From Caldilineaceae bacterium (lineage in GTDB: Bacteria; Chloroflexota; Anaerolineae; Caldilineales; Caldilineaceae), in contig JAPKMW010000153.1 of NCBI GenBank assembly GCA_026645575.1, positions 1 through 18,252 of the forward strand: a stretch of DNA of 18,252 nt, read 5' to 3'. The position numbers and the translations under genes are program-made. Positions 7,799 through 16,100 of this stretch are shown piece by piece. The notes beneath the pieces were generated by a model. That model had not been told where the DNA came from and ran no database searches. It was given only the letters and a program-made list of their open reading frames with translations. Each line of letters begins with the position of its first letter. Within the stretch, counting starts at the first letter, position 1.

Positions 7799-7892
7799 AA
7801 AATATAAGTTACTGCTCTCCGCGAGTCCGTGACTCGCAACTGGCCAGAGCGAGTCACGGACTCGCGGAGAGCGGCGCCTCAAGTTATATTTT
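7799..7892. repeat. Large palindromic intergenic repeat, copy 2 of the family
   Basis: Arms 7814-7837 and 7849-7872 are perfectly complementary over 24 bases with an 11-base loop. Each arm contains the 17-mer core found in copy 1 (223-239), in opposite orientations. The symmetry extends outward: aaaatataagtt near 7799-7810 mirrors aagttatatttt near 7881-7892 with one mismatch. Copy 1 also has a similar aaaataactt on its left flank. The structure resembles a small MITE-like or REP-type element rather than a terminator. It lies between the EamA and secreted-protein genes, both on the minus strand. Confidence 0.85.
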
Positions 7893-7936
7893 GCGTACCC
7901 TACCGCAAGATCTGACAAAGCATTTTTGCATTAGTC

Positions 7937-7963
7937 CTGCCCCTATGGTTCAACCACAGGCAG
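7937..7963 (-). terminator. Weak hairpin downstream of the secreted-protein gene
   Basis: Bases 7942-7950 (cctatggtt) pair with 7952-7960 (aaccacagg), with an A-C mismatch that becomes a G-U pair in minus-strand RNA. An outer ctg/cag pairing follows a two-base bulge. It lies ~40 bases past the stop at 8004. There is no U-run, so a terminator role is tentative. Confidence 0.3.
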
Positions 7964-8003
7964 ATAGCGCTGCTGCCCCGGCATTAGACGCCGCCGGTTT
8001 TCC

Positions 8004-8835
8004 TTACGGCGCCGGCACATCCCCGGCCTCACCAAAGGTGATCTCCTGTTCCTGACCATCCGAACTGCGCTGGATGTACCAGCGGAAGAGGCCGAAGTTG
8101 CGCACCATGGTCAGATCGGCCTTGCCGTCACCATCGTAATCGGCGGGGGCGGGGATGTCGTTGCTAAGCCCCCACTGGGTAGTCTGGATCGCACCGTCGC
8201 TGCTCTTGATGATCCACCAGGTGCCGTCGCCCGGTCGCCAGATGGCGATATCCGTCTTGCCATCGCCATCGTAATCACGGGCCAGGGGGATGTCACCGGC
8301 TTGCCCCCATTGCACCACCTTTAGCCCATCTCTGGTTTGGGAGAGCCACCATTGCCCGGTGCTGGGGCGGTAGACTGCCGAGTCGGCGCGCTTGTCACCA
8401 TCGTAATCGGCGAAGACTGGAATGTCGCCCGCTTCGCCCCATTGATAGGCGGTGATGCCGATCACGCTCGGTTCGGGCCAGTAGGCGGTGCGGTTGCTTG
8501 GTCGCCAAACGGCAATGTCGGTGCGGCCATCGCCGTTGTAGTCGCGGGCCACAGGGATGTCACCGGCCTGCCCCAATGGCACCGTCTTCACACCATCTCT
8601 GGTTTGGGAGAGCCACCAGTCGCCGGTGCTGGGGCGGAAGATCGTGGCGTCGAGCTTGCCATCGCCGTCGTAGTCGCCGGGGGCGATCTGGTCGCCGGCT
8701 TCGCCCCACTCGAACGTGCGCATCGTCCCCGTGCTGCTCTCCAGCCAGTACCAGGTGTTGTTGGCCGGTCGGAAAATTGCGATGTCGGCTTTGCCGTCGC
8801 CCTCAAAATCACCGGCGGTGTATTTGCTGCTCAGT
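8004..8835 (-). repeat. Six FG-GAP/VCBS-like protein repeats, visible in DNA
   Basis: Six units of ~133 bp encode repeats with the loops DFEGDGKAD, DYDGDGKLD, DYNGDGRTD, DYDGDKRAD, DYDGDGKTD and DYDGDGKAD, each followed by a hydrophobic strand and usually RP. A seventh partial unit (FGEAGDVPAP) closes the protein. Units alternate in pairs: the segment encoding RPSTGxWWLSQTRDG appears near 8326-8370 and again 267 bp away near 8593-8637, nearly identical in DNA. This suggests recent duplication of a two-repeat block. Confidence 0.8.
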
Positions 8836-11795
8836 TCACCCTGGCAGTAGACCAGCAGCGGCTCGGTCGTGATGGCCGGGGCGCTAAACTGGGCAACCAC
8901 CCATTCCTGATACACCTGCCAATTGGGGAGGGGGTTGAATTTCAAGATCTCGACATTGATCTTGAAGTGGAAATTGAAGGGTTCGAGCACCAGATTCACG
9001 TCGAGACACCAGCGGCGGTTGGCGCTGTTCGGTTGGTATTGCAGCGTCCCCTGAATCGGGAACTTGGTCTTGAAGAGGTCGCCGCGGATTTCGACGTTGC
9101 CGCGGTAGATGGGGAGCGCCGCACTGCCTTGGGCGATCATCGAGAGCGAGACGCCGGGAATCAGACGCAGGCGCAGGGTGCGGACACCGTTGCCGCAAAT
9201 GTCTTTGGCGCCGGCATCCAGCGACAGGTAGAGTTGGGCCCCGGCGGTGAAGTTGGCCGAGATGGTGATCACGCCGAAGGCGGGAAAGTTCACCTGTTTG
9301 CGGTAGAAGGGGAGGACCGTGAAATCAAAGAGGTTAAAGGGGCCGATCTCTTGGGTGCAGCCCAGGGTGAAGCGTTGGTTGAGCACCTCGTCGCCCGCCA
9401 GGCTCACCTTGGCGGTGATGTCAAGGCCGTTGGTGCTGTTGACGCGCGCCTCGGCGTTGGCGCTGACAATGTTCATACTTGGCAACGCCTCTAACACATG
9501 GGCATCAATGCGTTGCGACGCCCGCGCATAGAGACCGCCGCCAAACTCATTCGATTCCGGTGGTGTCGCCGCATAGAAGCTGCCAACCGAGCGCACCCCC
9601 ACATCGGCATTGCCCAGCGCTTTGTTCCAATCGCGGGCGTAGGCAGCATCGGTCTGCTGGACGACCGTGGGCGCATTGGCGTTGGCGCTGACTAGCTCCT
9701 GGTTCTCTGTCTGGTCATAATCATCGTCCCAGCTATCCAGATGGGCATCGATGTAAGCATTGAGGGCCGCCGCCGCAGCCGCACTCAGACCAACCTCCTC
9801 ATCCAACTGGCGGTCGAGCAGCAGTTCGGCGATGATGTCGCGCAGCCAGCGTGACAGGCTCTCATTTTGCAGGGTCGCCAGGAGTAGATCCTCGGCTTCC
9901 TGACCAGGGATGCCGCGCAGGGCCGTGTAGGCGGCGATGTTCAAGCGCTGGATGTCGTGGATGTCGGTCAACAGCTTGCCGTCGATGGTGATCTTGTCGC
10001 TCAGGTAGGGCTTGATCTGGGGGAGCGAGCGCGGGTCACCGATATTGCCCAGCGTTTGCAGACAAGTCAGCGCATCATCCACCGTCTTGACGTTGTGCAG
10101 ATCGTTCTCGTAGTAGGCAATGATCTCGCTCTCCAAGGCCGGGTTGTCCTGGTCAAATTGATCGACCAGCCCGCCTAAGACCCGCGAGGCGACCGGCGAG
10201 AGCGGCGCGCGCTTGTCAAAGCCGATCTGCTGCAAGGTGTTGATCGTGCTGGTGATCGGTTGCACCAGCGTCCCCATGTTGACCAGCGCCTGCTGTTGGG
10301 TGGTGATGGTGGCCGAACTGGCGAGATTGGCCGCGGCAATTTCGGAATTGTTAAAGAGACCATTCAGATAGGTTTGGGCCTGCGGCGTGCCGATGGCGCC
10401 CAAGAGATCGATGTAACTCTTCGCCAGCTTTTCATGACCGATCACCTGTTGCAGCCGCTGACCGATTTTGTCGACCACGACGGTGCCGGGATCGCCCTTT
10501 GCCAGCTCAATCAGATAGAGGAAGCGCGCTGTTCTGTCCGCGTCCGCTTCAAACTCGGCCAGCACCTGGTCGAGATCGATCTTGCTCAGATCAATCCGCG
10601 TGGCGCTGGTGTCCACCCCTTGCAGTTCCGCACCGAGCGTATCGGGCGCATAGAGGGCATCCTGCGCCGTCGCGGCCACCAGCGTATCCGTCGCCACATC
10701 GTTGACATTCTGCAAGCGCAGCGAACCACTGCTTGTAAAGGTTGACCAAACCGAGAGGCCACTGCCGCCGCTGCTGGGCGTGTTGGCGGGCATCTTGGTG
10801 CCATCGTTGCTCAGATGGTTTTCCACTACCGTCACTGAGTCTAACACCTGGTGTTGGGCGCCGAGCACCATTTGCAGTTGGATGTTGAGTTGCAAGCTCG
10901 TGGCCTTGTCACCGCTGGTGATCAACTGTTGAAAGTCCGCAGTGCTGATGGTTTTGGTGATCGCCACCCCTGTGGTGCTGTCGGCCAGTTGATAGTGAAC
11001 ATTGTAGTGGCCTTGCGCCCCTGCCTCCTGGGCAACATAGTCATTGCTATCGCTGCGCAGGGTGGTCTGGAGGAAGTTGATCACGCCCTTTTGCAGATTA
11101 GTGACGGTGTTGGTGATGGCGGGTTGACTGGTTACGGCCAGCACCACACCGTTGGCGGCCTGTTGAAAGCGGATGGGCGTGGTCAGTTCGGTCAGAAGCT
11201 GGGCGTCGTCGCTGACGATCTGCTCGCCTTGTCCCCCACTGGCGCACAAGAAGGGGTCGCGCAGCGCCAGTTGTGCGTCGATCGTGCCGTCGGCAGCCTT
11301 GGCCAGCACGGTGAGATCGGCATAGGCGTTGATGCGCGTCACCGCGGCGGTGGAGCTTTTCTGCCCGTTCTGTTTGTCCAGGCTGTTGTTTTGGGTTTCA
11401 ATGACATAATCGTAGAGATAGGTGTAGCGCTTGCCCACCTGGTAATTGAAACTGCGGGCAGTTGTTGTCGCCGGGTCTTTGGTTGCCGCCGATGCATCAG
11501 CGCCGACCAAAGCGGCGAGTGACGTTTTGGCCTGCGCCACCAGGGGCAGGAACAGGGTGTTGGCGCCGGTAGAACCACGGTTAGGGGCGGCGCAGGCGCC
11601 AACCGTAGGCGCCGGTTGGTTCAGTGGCGCAGCGTAGGTCGCCGGGGGTAGAATGCCCAAGAGCAGGGCAACCACCACCAACAGGGCCAAACTTTTTTCA
11701 ACGATGCGCCGTAAGCGCGGGAACTGGGTTTGCCGGTAATGGAACAGCGGTTGCCTCACACTTCGCAAGGGTTGGGTTGGGAAATTTGGTTTCAT
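8004..11795 (-). CDS. Large secreted protein: vitellogenin-like module plus six FG-GAP-type repeats
   Basis: A 1263-aa exported protein. ATG 11795 is chosen over an upstream TTG because AGGAG lies six bases before it. Residues ~31-54 are a long basic-then-hydrophobic signal sequence ending PPATYAA. Residues ~115-360 are beta-rich (opening FNYQVGKRYTYLYDY, later NLQKGVINFLQTTLR and QEAGAQG). Residues ~410-665 are helical, HEAT-like (FLYLIELAK, LGAIGTPQAQTYL, LQTLGNIGDPRSLPQIKPYL). This order and these phrases resemble the vitellogenin/LPD N-terminal lipid-transfer domain. A beta-rich part (~720-985) follows. Six 44-46-residue repeats (~990-1263) then occur with D-x-D/N-G-D-G calcium loops followed by W/FRP, typical of FG-GAP/VCBS surface proteins. 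Lipid binding is inferred, not shown. It probably shares an operon with the upstream 73-aa gene. Confidence 0.85.
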   Translation of the reverse strand: MKPNFPTQPLRSVRQPLFHYRQTQFPRLRRIVEKSLALLVVVALLLGILPPATYAAPLNQPAPTVGACAAPNRGSTGANTLFLPLVAQAKTSLAALVGADASAATKDPATTTARSFNYQVGKRYTYLYDYVIETQNNSLDKQNGQKSSTAAVTRINAYADLTVLAKAADGTIDAQLALRDPFLCASGGQGEQIVSDDAQLLTELTTPIRFQQAANGVVLAVTSQPAITNTVTNLQKGVINFLQTTLRSDSNDYVAQEAGAQGHYNVHYQLADSTTGVAITKTISTADFQQLITSGDKATSLQLNIQLQMVLGAQHQVLDSVTVVENHLSNDGTKMPANTPSSGGSGLSVWSTFTSSGSLRLQNVNDVATDTLVAATAQDALYAPDTLGAELQGVDTSATRIDLSKIDLDQVLAEFEADADRTARFLYLIELAKGDPGTVVVDKIGQRLQQVIGHEKLAKSYIDLLGAIGTPQAQTYLNGLFNNSEIAAANLASSATITTQQQALVNMGTLVQPITSTINTLQQIGFDKRAPLSPVASRVLGGLVDQFDQDNPALESEIIAYYENDLHNVKTVDDALTCLQTLGNIGDPRSLPQIKPYLSDKITIDGKLLTDIHDIQRLNIAAYTALRGIPGQEAEDLLLATLQNESLSRWLRDIIAELLLDRQLDEEVGLSAAAAAALNAYIDAHLDSWDDDYDQTENQELVSANANAPTVVQQTDAAYARDWNKALGNADVGVRSVGSFYAATPPESNEFGGGLYARASQRIDAHVLEALPSMNIVSANAEARVNSTNGLDITAKVSLAGDEVLNQRFTLGCTQEIGPFNLFDFTVLPFYRKQVNFPAFGVITISANFTAGAQLYLSLDAGAKDICGNGVRTLRLRLIPGVSLSMIAQGSAALPIYRGNVEIRGDLFKTKFPIQGTLQYQPNSANRRWCLDVNLVLEPFNFHFKINVEILKFNPLPNWQVYQEWVVAQFSAPAITTEPLLVYCQGELSSKYTAGDFEGDGKADIAIFRPANNTWYWLESSTGTMRTFEWGEAGDQIAPGDYDGDGKLDATIFRPSTGDWWLSQTRDGVKTVPLGQAGDIPVARDYNGDGRTDIAVWRPSNRTAYWPEPSVIGITAYQWGEAGDIPVFADYDGDKRADSAVYRPSTGQWWLSQTRDGLKVVQWGQAGDIPLARDYDGDGKTDIAIWRPGDGTWWIIKSSDGAIQTTQWGLSNDIPAPADYDGDGKADLTMVRNFGLFRWYIQRSSDGQEQEITFGEAGDVPAP

Positions 11796-11866
11796 CACAT
11801 TCTCCTGACTCAAAGTTGTCAAATTAATGGTGCATGTGGATAATTTGAAGTTGTACAGACTTCTTG

Positions 11867-12088
11867 CTATTTGCTTTGATCCCCCCTTTCCTGGTTGTAT
11901 AGCGCTTGCTCGTCGGTCATTGCGCTACCGGTGGTACAGAGAAACAGATATAAGTCATCAATGGTGACAAAGTGGTGCTGTTCGGCTGGATCATGCACAT
12001 TCAACAAGGAGGCCCGAACCATCGTCTTGTTGGTGGTTTGCCACAGGCGCAACAGATAGGAGCGATAGGTTGGCTGGTTGGTGGTCAT
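11867..12088 (-). CDS. Small conserved-looking protein, 73 aa
   Basis: A 73-aa protein beginning MTTNQPTYRSYLLRLWQTT and containing VRASLLNVHDPAEQHHFVTIDDLYLFLCTT. The pattern YLLRLW...W/VRASL-x-(N/D)P...F-x-(S/D)-L-x-x-L-x-x-FL resembles a small hypothetical protein that I recall as common in Chloroflexota; no function is known to me. The longer frame from 12166 is rejected because ATG 12088 has AAGGA eight bases upstream and starts the recognisable part. It lies 71 bases upstream of the large secreted-protein gene on the same strand, so the two are probably co-transcribed. There is no signal peptide or membrane segment, so it should be cytoplasmic. Confidence 0.65.
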   Translation of the reverse strand: MTTNQPTYRSYLLRLWQTTNKTMVRASLLNVHDPAEQHHFVTIDDLYLFLCTTGSAMTDEQALYNQERGDQSK

Positions 12089-12154
12089 ATACGTTCCTTT
12101 CTGGTTATTGCTGCATTGTTGACATGATTCCAGCATAGCGGCGCCCGTTACCAC

Positions 12155-12177
12155 TCCATTAATCAATCATTAATGGA
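12155..12177. promoter_or_regulatory. AT-rich palindrome between divergent genes, candidate operator
   Basis: The 9-bp perfect arms tccattaat (12155-12163) and attaatgga (12169-12177) surround caatc. The site lies between the minus-strand 73-aa gene (start 12088) and the plus-strand ORF/kinase pair. Small size, AT-rich arms and a divergent position fit a dimeric repressor site. The regulator is unknown. Confidence 0.4.
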
Positions 12178-12316
12178 AATGATTCAGATCAATCCCAAGC
12201 ACTACAACGGATTCGGAAAGTACTGGATTTGCGACGATGTAGAGCAGGCTTTGGCATACCCTATAACGAACCTAGGAAGCCGAATGTATATCGGCCAAGC
12301 AGAAAATAGAGGATGA
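12173..12316 (+). CDS. Small ORF (47 aa) overlapping the kinase-like gene
   Basis: A 47-aa frame begins MEMIQINPKHYNGFGKYW and ends SRMYIGQAENRG. Its stop TGA overlaps the next gene's start in ATGA (12313-12316), the same coupling seen in lutABC, which argues for a real translated gene. The start may be ATG 12173 or 12179; neither has a clear Shine-Dalgarno sequence, and 12173 lies inside the palindrome at 12155-12177. The content is protein-like (WICDDVEQALAYPI) but no family is recognised. Alternatively, it is the remnant of a longer gene, since the frame is open back to 12128 without a start codon. Confidence 0.45.
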   Translation: MEMIQINPKHYNGFGKYWICDDVEQALAYPITNLGSRMYIGQAENRG

Positions 12317-12894
12317 ATAAGATGTCAACCAAACGTGGACAGATTATCTTTTTTACAGGGCCTGCCGCTGCTGGCAAATCAACTGTTGCCGAGGCATGGG
12401 CTACTTCTCGCACGAAACAAACCGCTCACTTTGACCATGACCATGCACGATTCCTTGTACGCGCCGGCTATATCGACCCCGCGGCATCCCTTGCGAATCC
12501 AGCATTGCGCGAAGCCGCTGAGGATCAATGGCTCTTAGCCGCGGCGGTATGCGCGGCGATGGCGGTCACCTATACGACGCGGGGCGTTGATTTTGCCTTG
12601 TCAGCCTTTTGCCCTCCTGATAATTGGCAAGAATCTTGGGCGCCGCTTGATGCGCTGAACCCACTGATTGTTGTCTTGTTGCCAAGGCTGGAAGTCGTTT
12701 TGCGACGGGATACGAATCGCGTTGGTCGAAGTCACGTAGGAGAGCAAGGTGTTCGACGCAACTTTGCCTATGATTGGGAGACTTGGCGTACTGACAAACG
12801 CGCCTATGTCATCGATAATTCGGCGTTGAGTGTCGAGCAGACGGTCGCTTTGGTAGAAGCTGAAGTGATCCGAAGATCCCACTTAGATGGATAG
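12313..12894 (+). CDS. P-loop NTPase, small kinase-like protein (AAA_33 type)
   Basis: A 193-aa single-domain P-loop protein. Walker A is GPAAAGKS at residues 16-23, preceded by the hydrophobic strand QIIFFT. A DHDHARFL stretch follows at about 41-48, and a later strand LIVVLLPRLEVVLRR leads into a lid-like basic region (TNRVGRSH, GVRRNFAYDW). This layout matches the shikimate/gluconate-kinase-like and AAA_33 phosphotransferase group, so phosphorylation of a small molecule is likely, but the substrate cannot be told. An alternative is a zeta-toxin-like or chloramphenicol-phosphotransferase-like enzyme, without specific support. ATG 12313 has AGAGG close by and overlaps the stop of the small ORF upstream; ATG 12322 is a second possible start. 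Confidence 0.75.
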   Translation: MNKMSTKRGQIIFFTGPAAAGKSTVAEAWATSRTKQTAHFDHDHARFLVRAGYIDPAASLANPALREAAEDQWLLAAAVCAAMAVTYTTRGVDFALSAFCPPDNWQESWAPLDALNPLIVVLLPRLEVVLRRDTNRVGRSHVGEQGVRRNFAYDWETWRTDKRAYVIDNSALSVEQTVALVEAEVIRRSHLDG

Positions 12895-12939
12895 CTCGAA
12901 AAATTGTACTAAAAACCGTTCCTAGGCCCATCATAATCA

Positions 12940-12948
12940 TGCTACAAT
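12940..12948 (+). promoter_or_regulatory. Extended -10-like element upstream of the BTAD regulator
   Basis: TGC followed by TACAAT (12943-12948) matches the extended -10 pattern with one change from TATAAT. It has the same form as the element before the MalT-like gene (4341-4349). No good -35 is visible. A start near 12955 would give a leader of about 155 bases containing the hairpin at 12972-13043. Confidence 0.4.
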
Positions 12949-12971
12949 CAATTCAACATAATTCGTAACGG

Positions 12972-13043
12972 CTCAGGTGCATGGCACAGGTCAGGCGTAA
13001 CCCGTTCATCCGACCATCAGTTGACCAGTGCCGCGCACCTGAG
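12972..13043 (+). promoter_or_regulatory. Long hairpin in the leader of the BTAD regulator gene
   Basis: The outer arms ctcaggtgc (12972-12980) and gcacctgag (13035-13043) are perfect. Inside them ggcac (12983-12987) pairs with gtgcc (13028-13032), and ggtca (12989-12993) with tgacc (13022-13026), interrupted only by a 2x2 and a 1x1 internal loop. That makes 19 base pairs around a 28-base loop. It lies between the kinase-like gene and the BTAD gene and has no T-tail. A structured 5' leader is my preferred reading; a terminator for the kinase-like gene or a small repeat element is also possible. Confidence 0.55.
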
Positions 13044-13110
13044 GCTGAGTAGTTACCATAATTCCAGTTAATGTTAGGCTTGGCTGTCCGTTCATGGATC
13101 GGTGAGGCTC

Positions 13111-16100
13111 ATGGTCACAGTAGAGGTTCGCTTATTCGGCGCCGGGCAGATACGCGACGCTGCCGGCAAGGTCATCGCGGTGCGTTCGCGCAAAGAATTG
13201 GCGGCCTTGACTTATCTCCTGTTGGAAGGTCATCACCCCCAAAGTCGGGAGGTGCTACAGGCGCTCTTTTGGCCCGATTTTGACACCGAGAACGCCCGCA
13301 ACAATCTGCGGGTCATCCTAGCGCGTTTACAAGCGCTGGTGGGCGCCGGCGCGGAATCGGCCAAGTGGTTGCACGCCAACCGGACAGAAGTTCAGCGCAA
13401 CCCAGCGGTTGATCTGTGGCTGGATGTGGCTGAATTTCAGGGCTTGATCGACAGCACACAACGCCATGCCCATGCCAGCCGTGGCACCTGCGCCCACTGC
13501 CAACCGGCGTTACAGGCCGCCGTGGCGCTCTATACGGCTGAGTTTTTAACCGGCTTTGCTCTGGCCGATTGTCCGGCCTTTGAAGAGTGGCTCTTTTTGC
13601 AGCGCGAGCGACAGCACCTATTGGCGGTCAGAGCCTATCAGGATCTGACCACCTTTGCCGAGATGCAGGGAGAGTTGGATGCGGCGTTGACCTATGTCCA
13701 ACGGCAGATCGCCATCGATCCGCTGCGCGAAGCGGCTTACCGTCAACAGATGGTCATCCTGGCGCGCCAGGGCGAGCGTAATCTGGCGCTAGCGGCCTTT
13801 GAACATTGTCGCCGGATCATCAGCAACGAGTTGGGCATCGACCCGGAGCCGGAAACACTCTTGCTTCATCAACAAATCCTCTCTGACCAGATTGCGCCCT
13901 TGGCCCAACCCACCACCATCCTGACGGTAAAGCCACCGGAACCGCTGCCGACACCACCAATCCCGGCGGCGCAAGATGGAAAGCCGACGCGCCACAATCT
14001 GCCCCAAGCCTTAACGACCTTTATTGGCCGCGAAGCGGAGTTGGCGCAATTACAGGAACGGCTGGAGAGTGGTGAGTCGCGCCTGCTCTCGTTGGTGGGG
14101 CCGGGCGGCATTGGCAAGACCCGTCTGGCGCTCCAGGTGGCCGGCGCCAACCAACAGCTTTTTCCCGATGGCGTCTTCTTTGTGGCGTTGGCCGGTGTAC
14201 AAGAGGTGGCAGCGATCCCGGCCACGATCCTAGGGGCAATGGGCGCTGACTTGGCGGGCAGCGCCGCGCCCACCGCGCAGCTTTTACAATTCCTGGCGCA
14301 ACAAAAAGTCTTACTGGTCATCGACAACCTGGAACATTTGCTCGACGGCGTTGATCTGTTGCTGGCGATTTTGCAGGCGGCCCCCGCCGTGACTTTGTTG
14401 GTGACGACGCGCGAGCAACTGAACTGCCAGGTCGAAGATAGTTTTGCGTTGAATGGTTTAGCCACGCCAACCCAGAGTAGCCTGGCGGAGGCGGGGCAGT
14501 ATGCCGCCGTGCGGCTCTTCTGTGAACGGGCCTATCGTTTACAGAAGAATTTCAAACTCACCGCGGAAAATTGTCCCGCCGTGGTCAACATCTGCCAACT
14601 GGTGGACGGGCTGCCGTTGGCCATTGAATTGGCGACCACGTTGTTGGGCGCGTTCGACTGTGCCGGGTTGGCGGCGGCTATCGCCCAAGACCAGGCCATC
14701 CTGATGACCACGCAGCGTGATCTCCCCGCCCGCCACCGCAGTATCCAGACCGTCTTTGACCACTCCTGGCAAAAGCTGACCCCGCGTGAGCAACAGATTT
14801 TGGGCCAACTCGCCCTTTGTCAGGGCCGCTTTTCCGGGCCGATGGCCGCCCGTTATACCGACGCTTCGTTGATCGATCTAACGGGACTGCGCTACAAATC
14901 GCTCTTGCGCATCGCCGAGGCGGGTTACTATGAATTTCATCCGTTGCTGCGGAGTTTTGCCCTGGCAAAGGTGGATGCGACGGCGCAGCAAGTGGCCGAA
15001 GCACAGGTCGCGACCCTTTATCTCCAACTCGCGGCAGAGCAGGAGAGCATCTTCTATGGGCCTACACCGCAAAACGCCCTCCGTATGATGGAGGGCGAAT
15101 TAGACAATCTGCAACAGGCGTGGCGCTGGGCCGAAAGGCAGGAGCGCACCGCATTGCTCGTGCAGAGCGTCAATGCGTTCGGTGAGTATTATGCGGCCAG
15201 CGGTCGTAGCGCGGAGGGCGAAGCGCTCTTTGCGCCGCTCACCCAGCATTTGTTGGCACAACCGCAACCAATGGGCGACGGCAGCGCGATCCTCTGTTGC
15301 CATCTGCTGCATCAACGCGGTCGGCTCTTGCTGATGCAGAGCAAACTGGCCGAAGTCCTTAGCTTGTGTCCCCCATTTGTTACCCTGGCACAAAGGACCG
15401 GCGCTCGCGAATTTGAAGCGCGCGGCCTCGCTTTGTGGGGAGGCGTGTTGAAAGAACAGGGCACGATGGCGGCGGCCCAGGAGAAATTTACGGCCGCCTT
15501 GACCCTCGCTCGTCAATGCGGCCAGCCCCGCCTGCTGGGTGATGTGCTGCTCGAGTTTGGACGGGTGTTGTTGGATGAAAGCACAAGTAGTCCGTCCGCC
15601 GGCTATCTGCGTGAAGCGCTACTGCTTGTGCGCAGCCAGGGCTACCGGACGGCGGAACAGCGGGTTTTGCTCTATCTTGGCGTTAATTGTATTGAGGATG
15701 GCGACTTCCAGGTGGGTGGGGGCTACCTGGCCGAGGCGCTGCGGTTACTCCAACTGACCGGCAACCGCCATCAGGAGGCGCGCATTGTCAACGCCTTGGG
15801 CTATACCGAAGCGATGCTTGGCGATTACGCCGCCGCGGTGGAACATCATGCTGCCTCGCGCCAGATTAGTCGTGAGATTCGGCAAGGCGTCCAGGAAAGT
15901 CAAGCCCTCCATAACCTTTGCACCGTGCAGCGCAAAATGGGCAATTTGGCTCTGGCCGAGGAATATGGGCAGGAAGCCCTGCGCTTGGCCCTGTTGGATG
16001 ATAATACATTGGAGAACATCTGCTCTGCGCGCTTGCATTTGGGCTATGTCTGGTTAGCGCGCGGCGATCTGGAACAAGCCGCCCTGGCCTTTCAACTGGC

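Noticed and set aside
7427..7918. 163-codon minus-strand frame overlapping the EamA gene
   Set aside because: It runs in a different frame through the EamA gene and the palindromic repeat and has no membrane-transporter features. It is not the missing second half of the transporter.
8004..8835. CRISPR-like periodic repeats
   Set aside because: The periodicity is that of coding FG-GAP units (44-46 residues) with no constant repeat/spacer alternation and no cas genes nearby.
8337..9494. 385-codon open frame on the plus strand
   Set aside because: It lies wholly antisense to the secreted-protein gene, whose repeats, signal peptide and ribosome-binding site are clear. Its translation has the Gly/Val/Asp-rich look of a GC-rich shadow frame and no recognisable domain.
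11796..11822. TTG start for the large secreted protein
   Set aside because: ATG 11795 follows AGGAG at good spacing. The extra nine residues include the ribosome-binding site itself.
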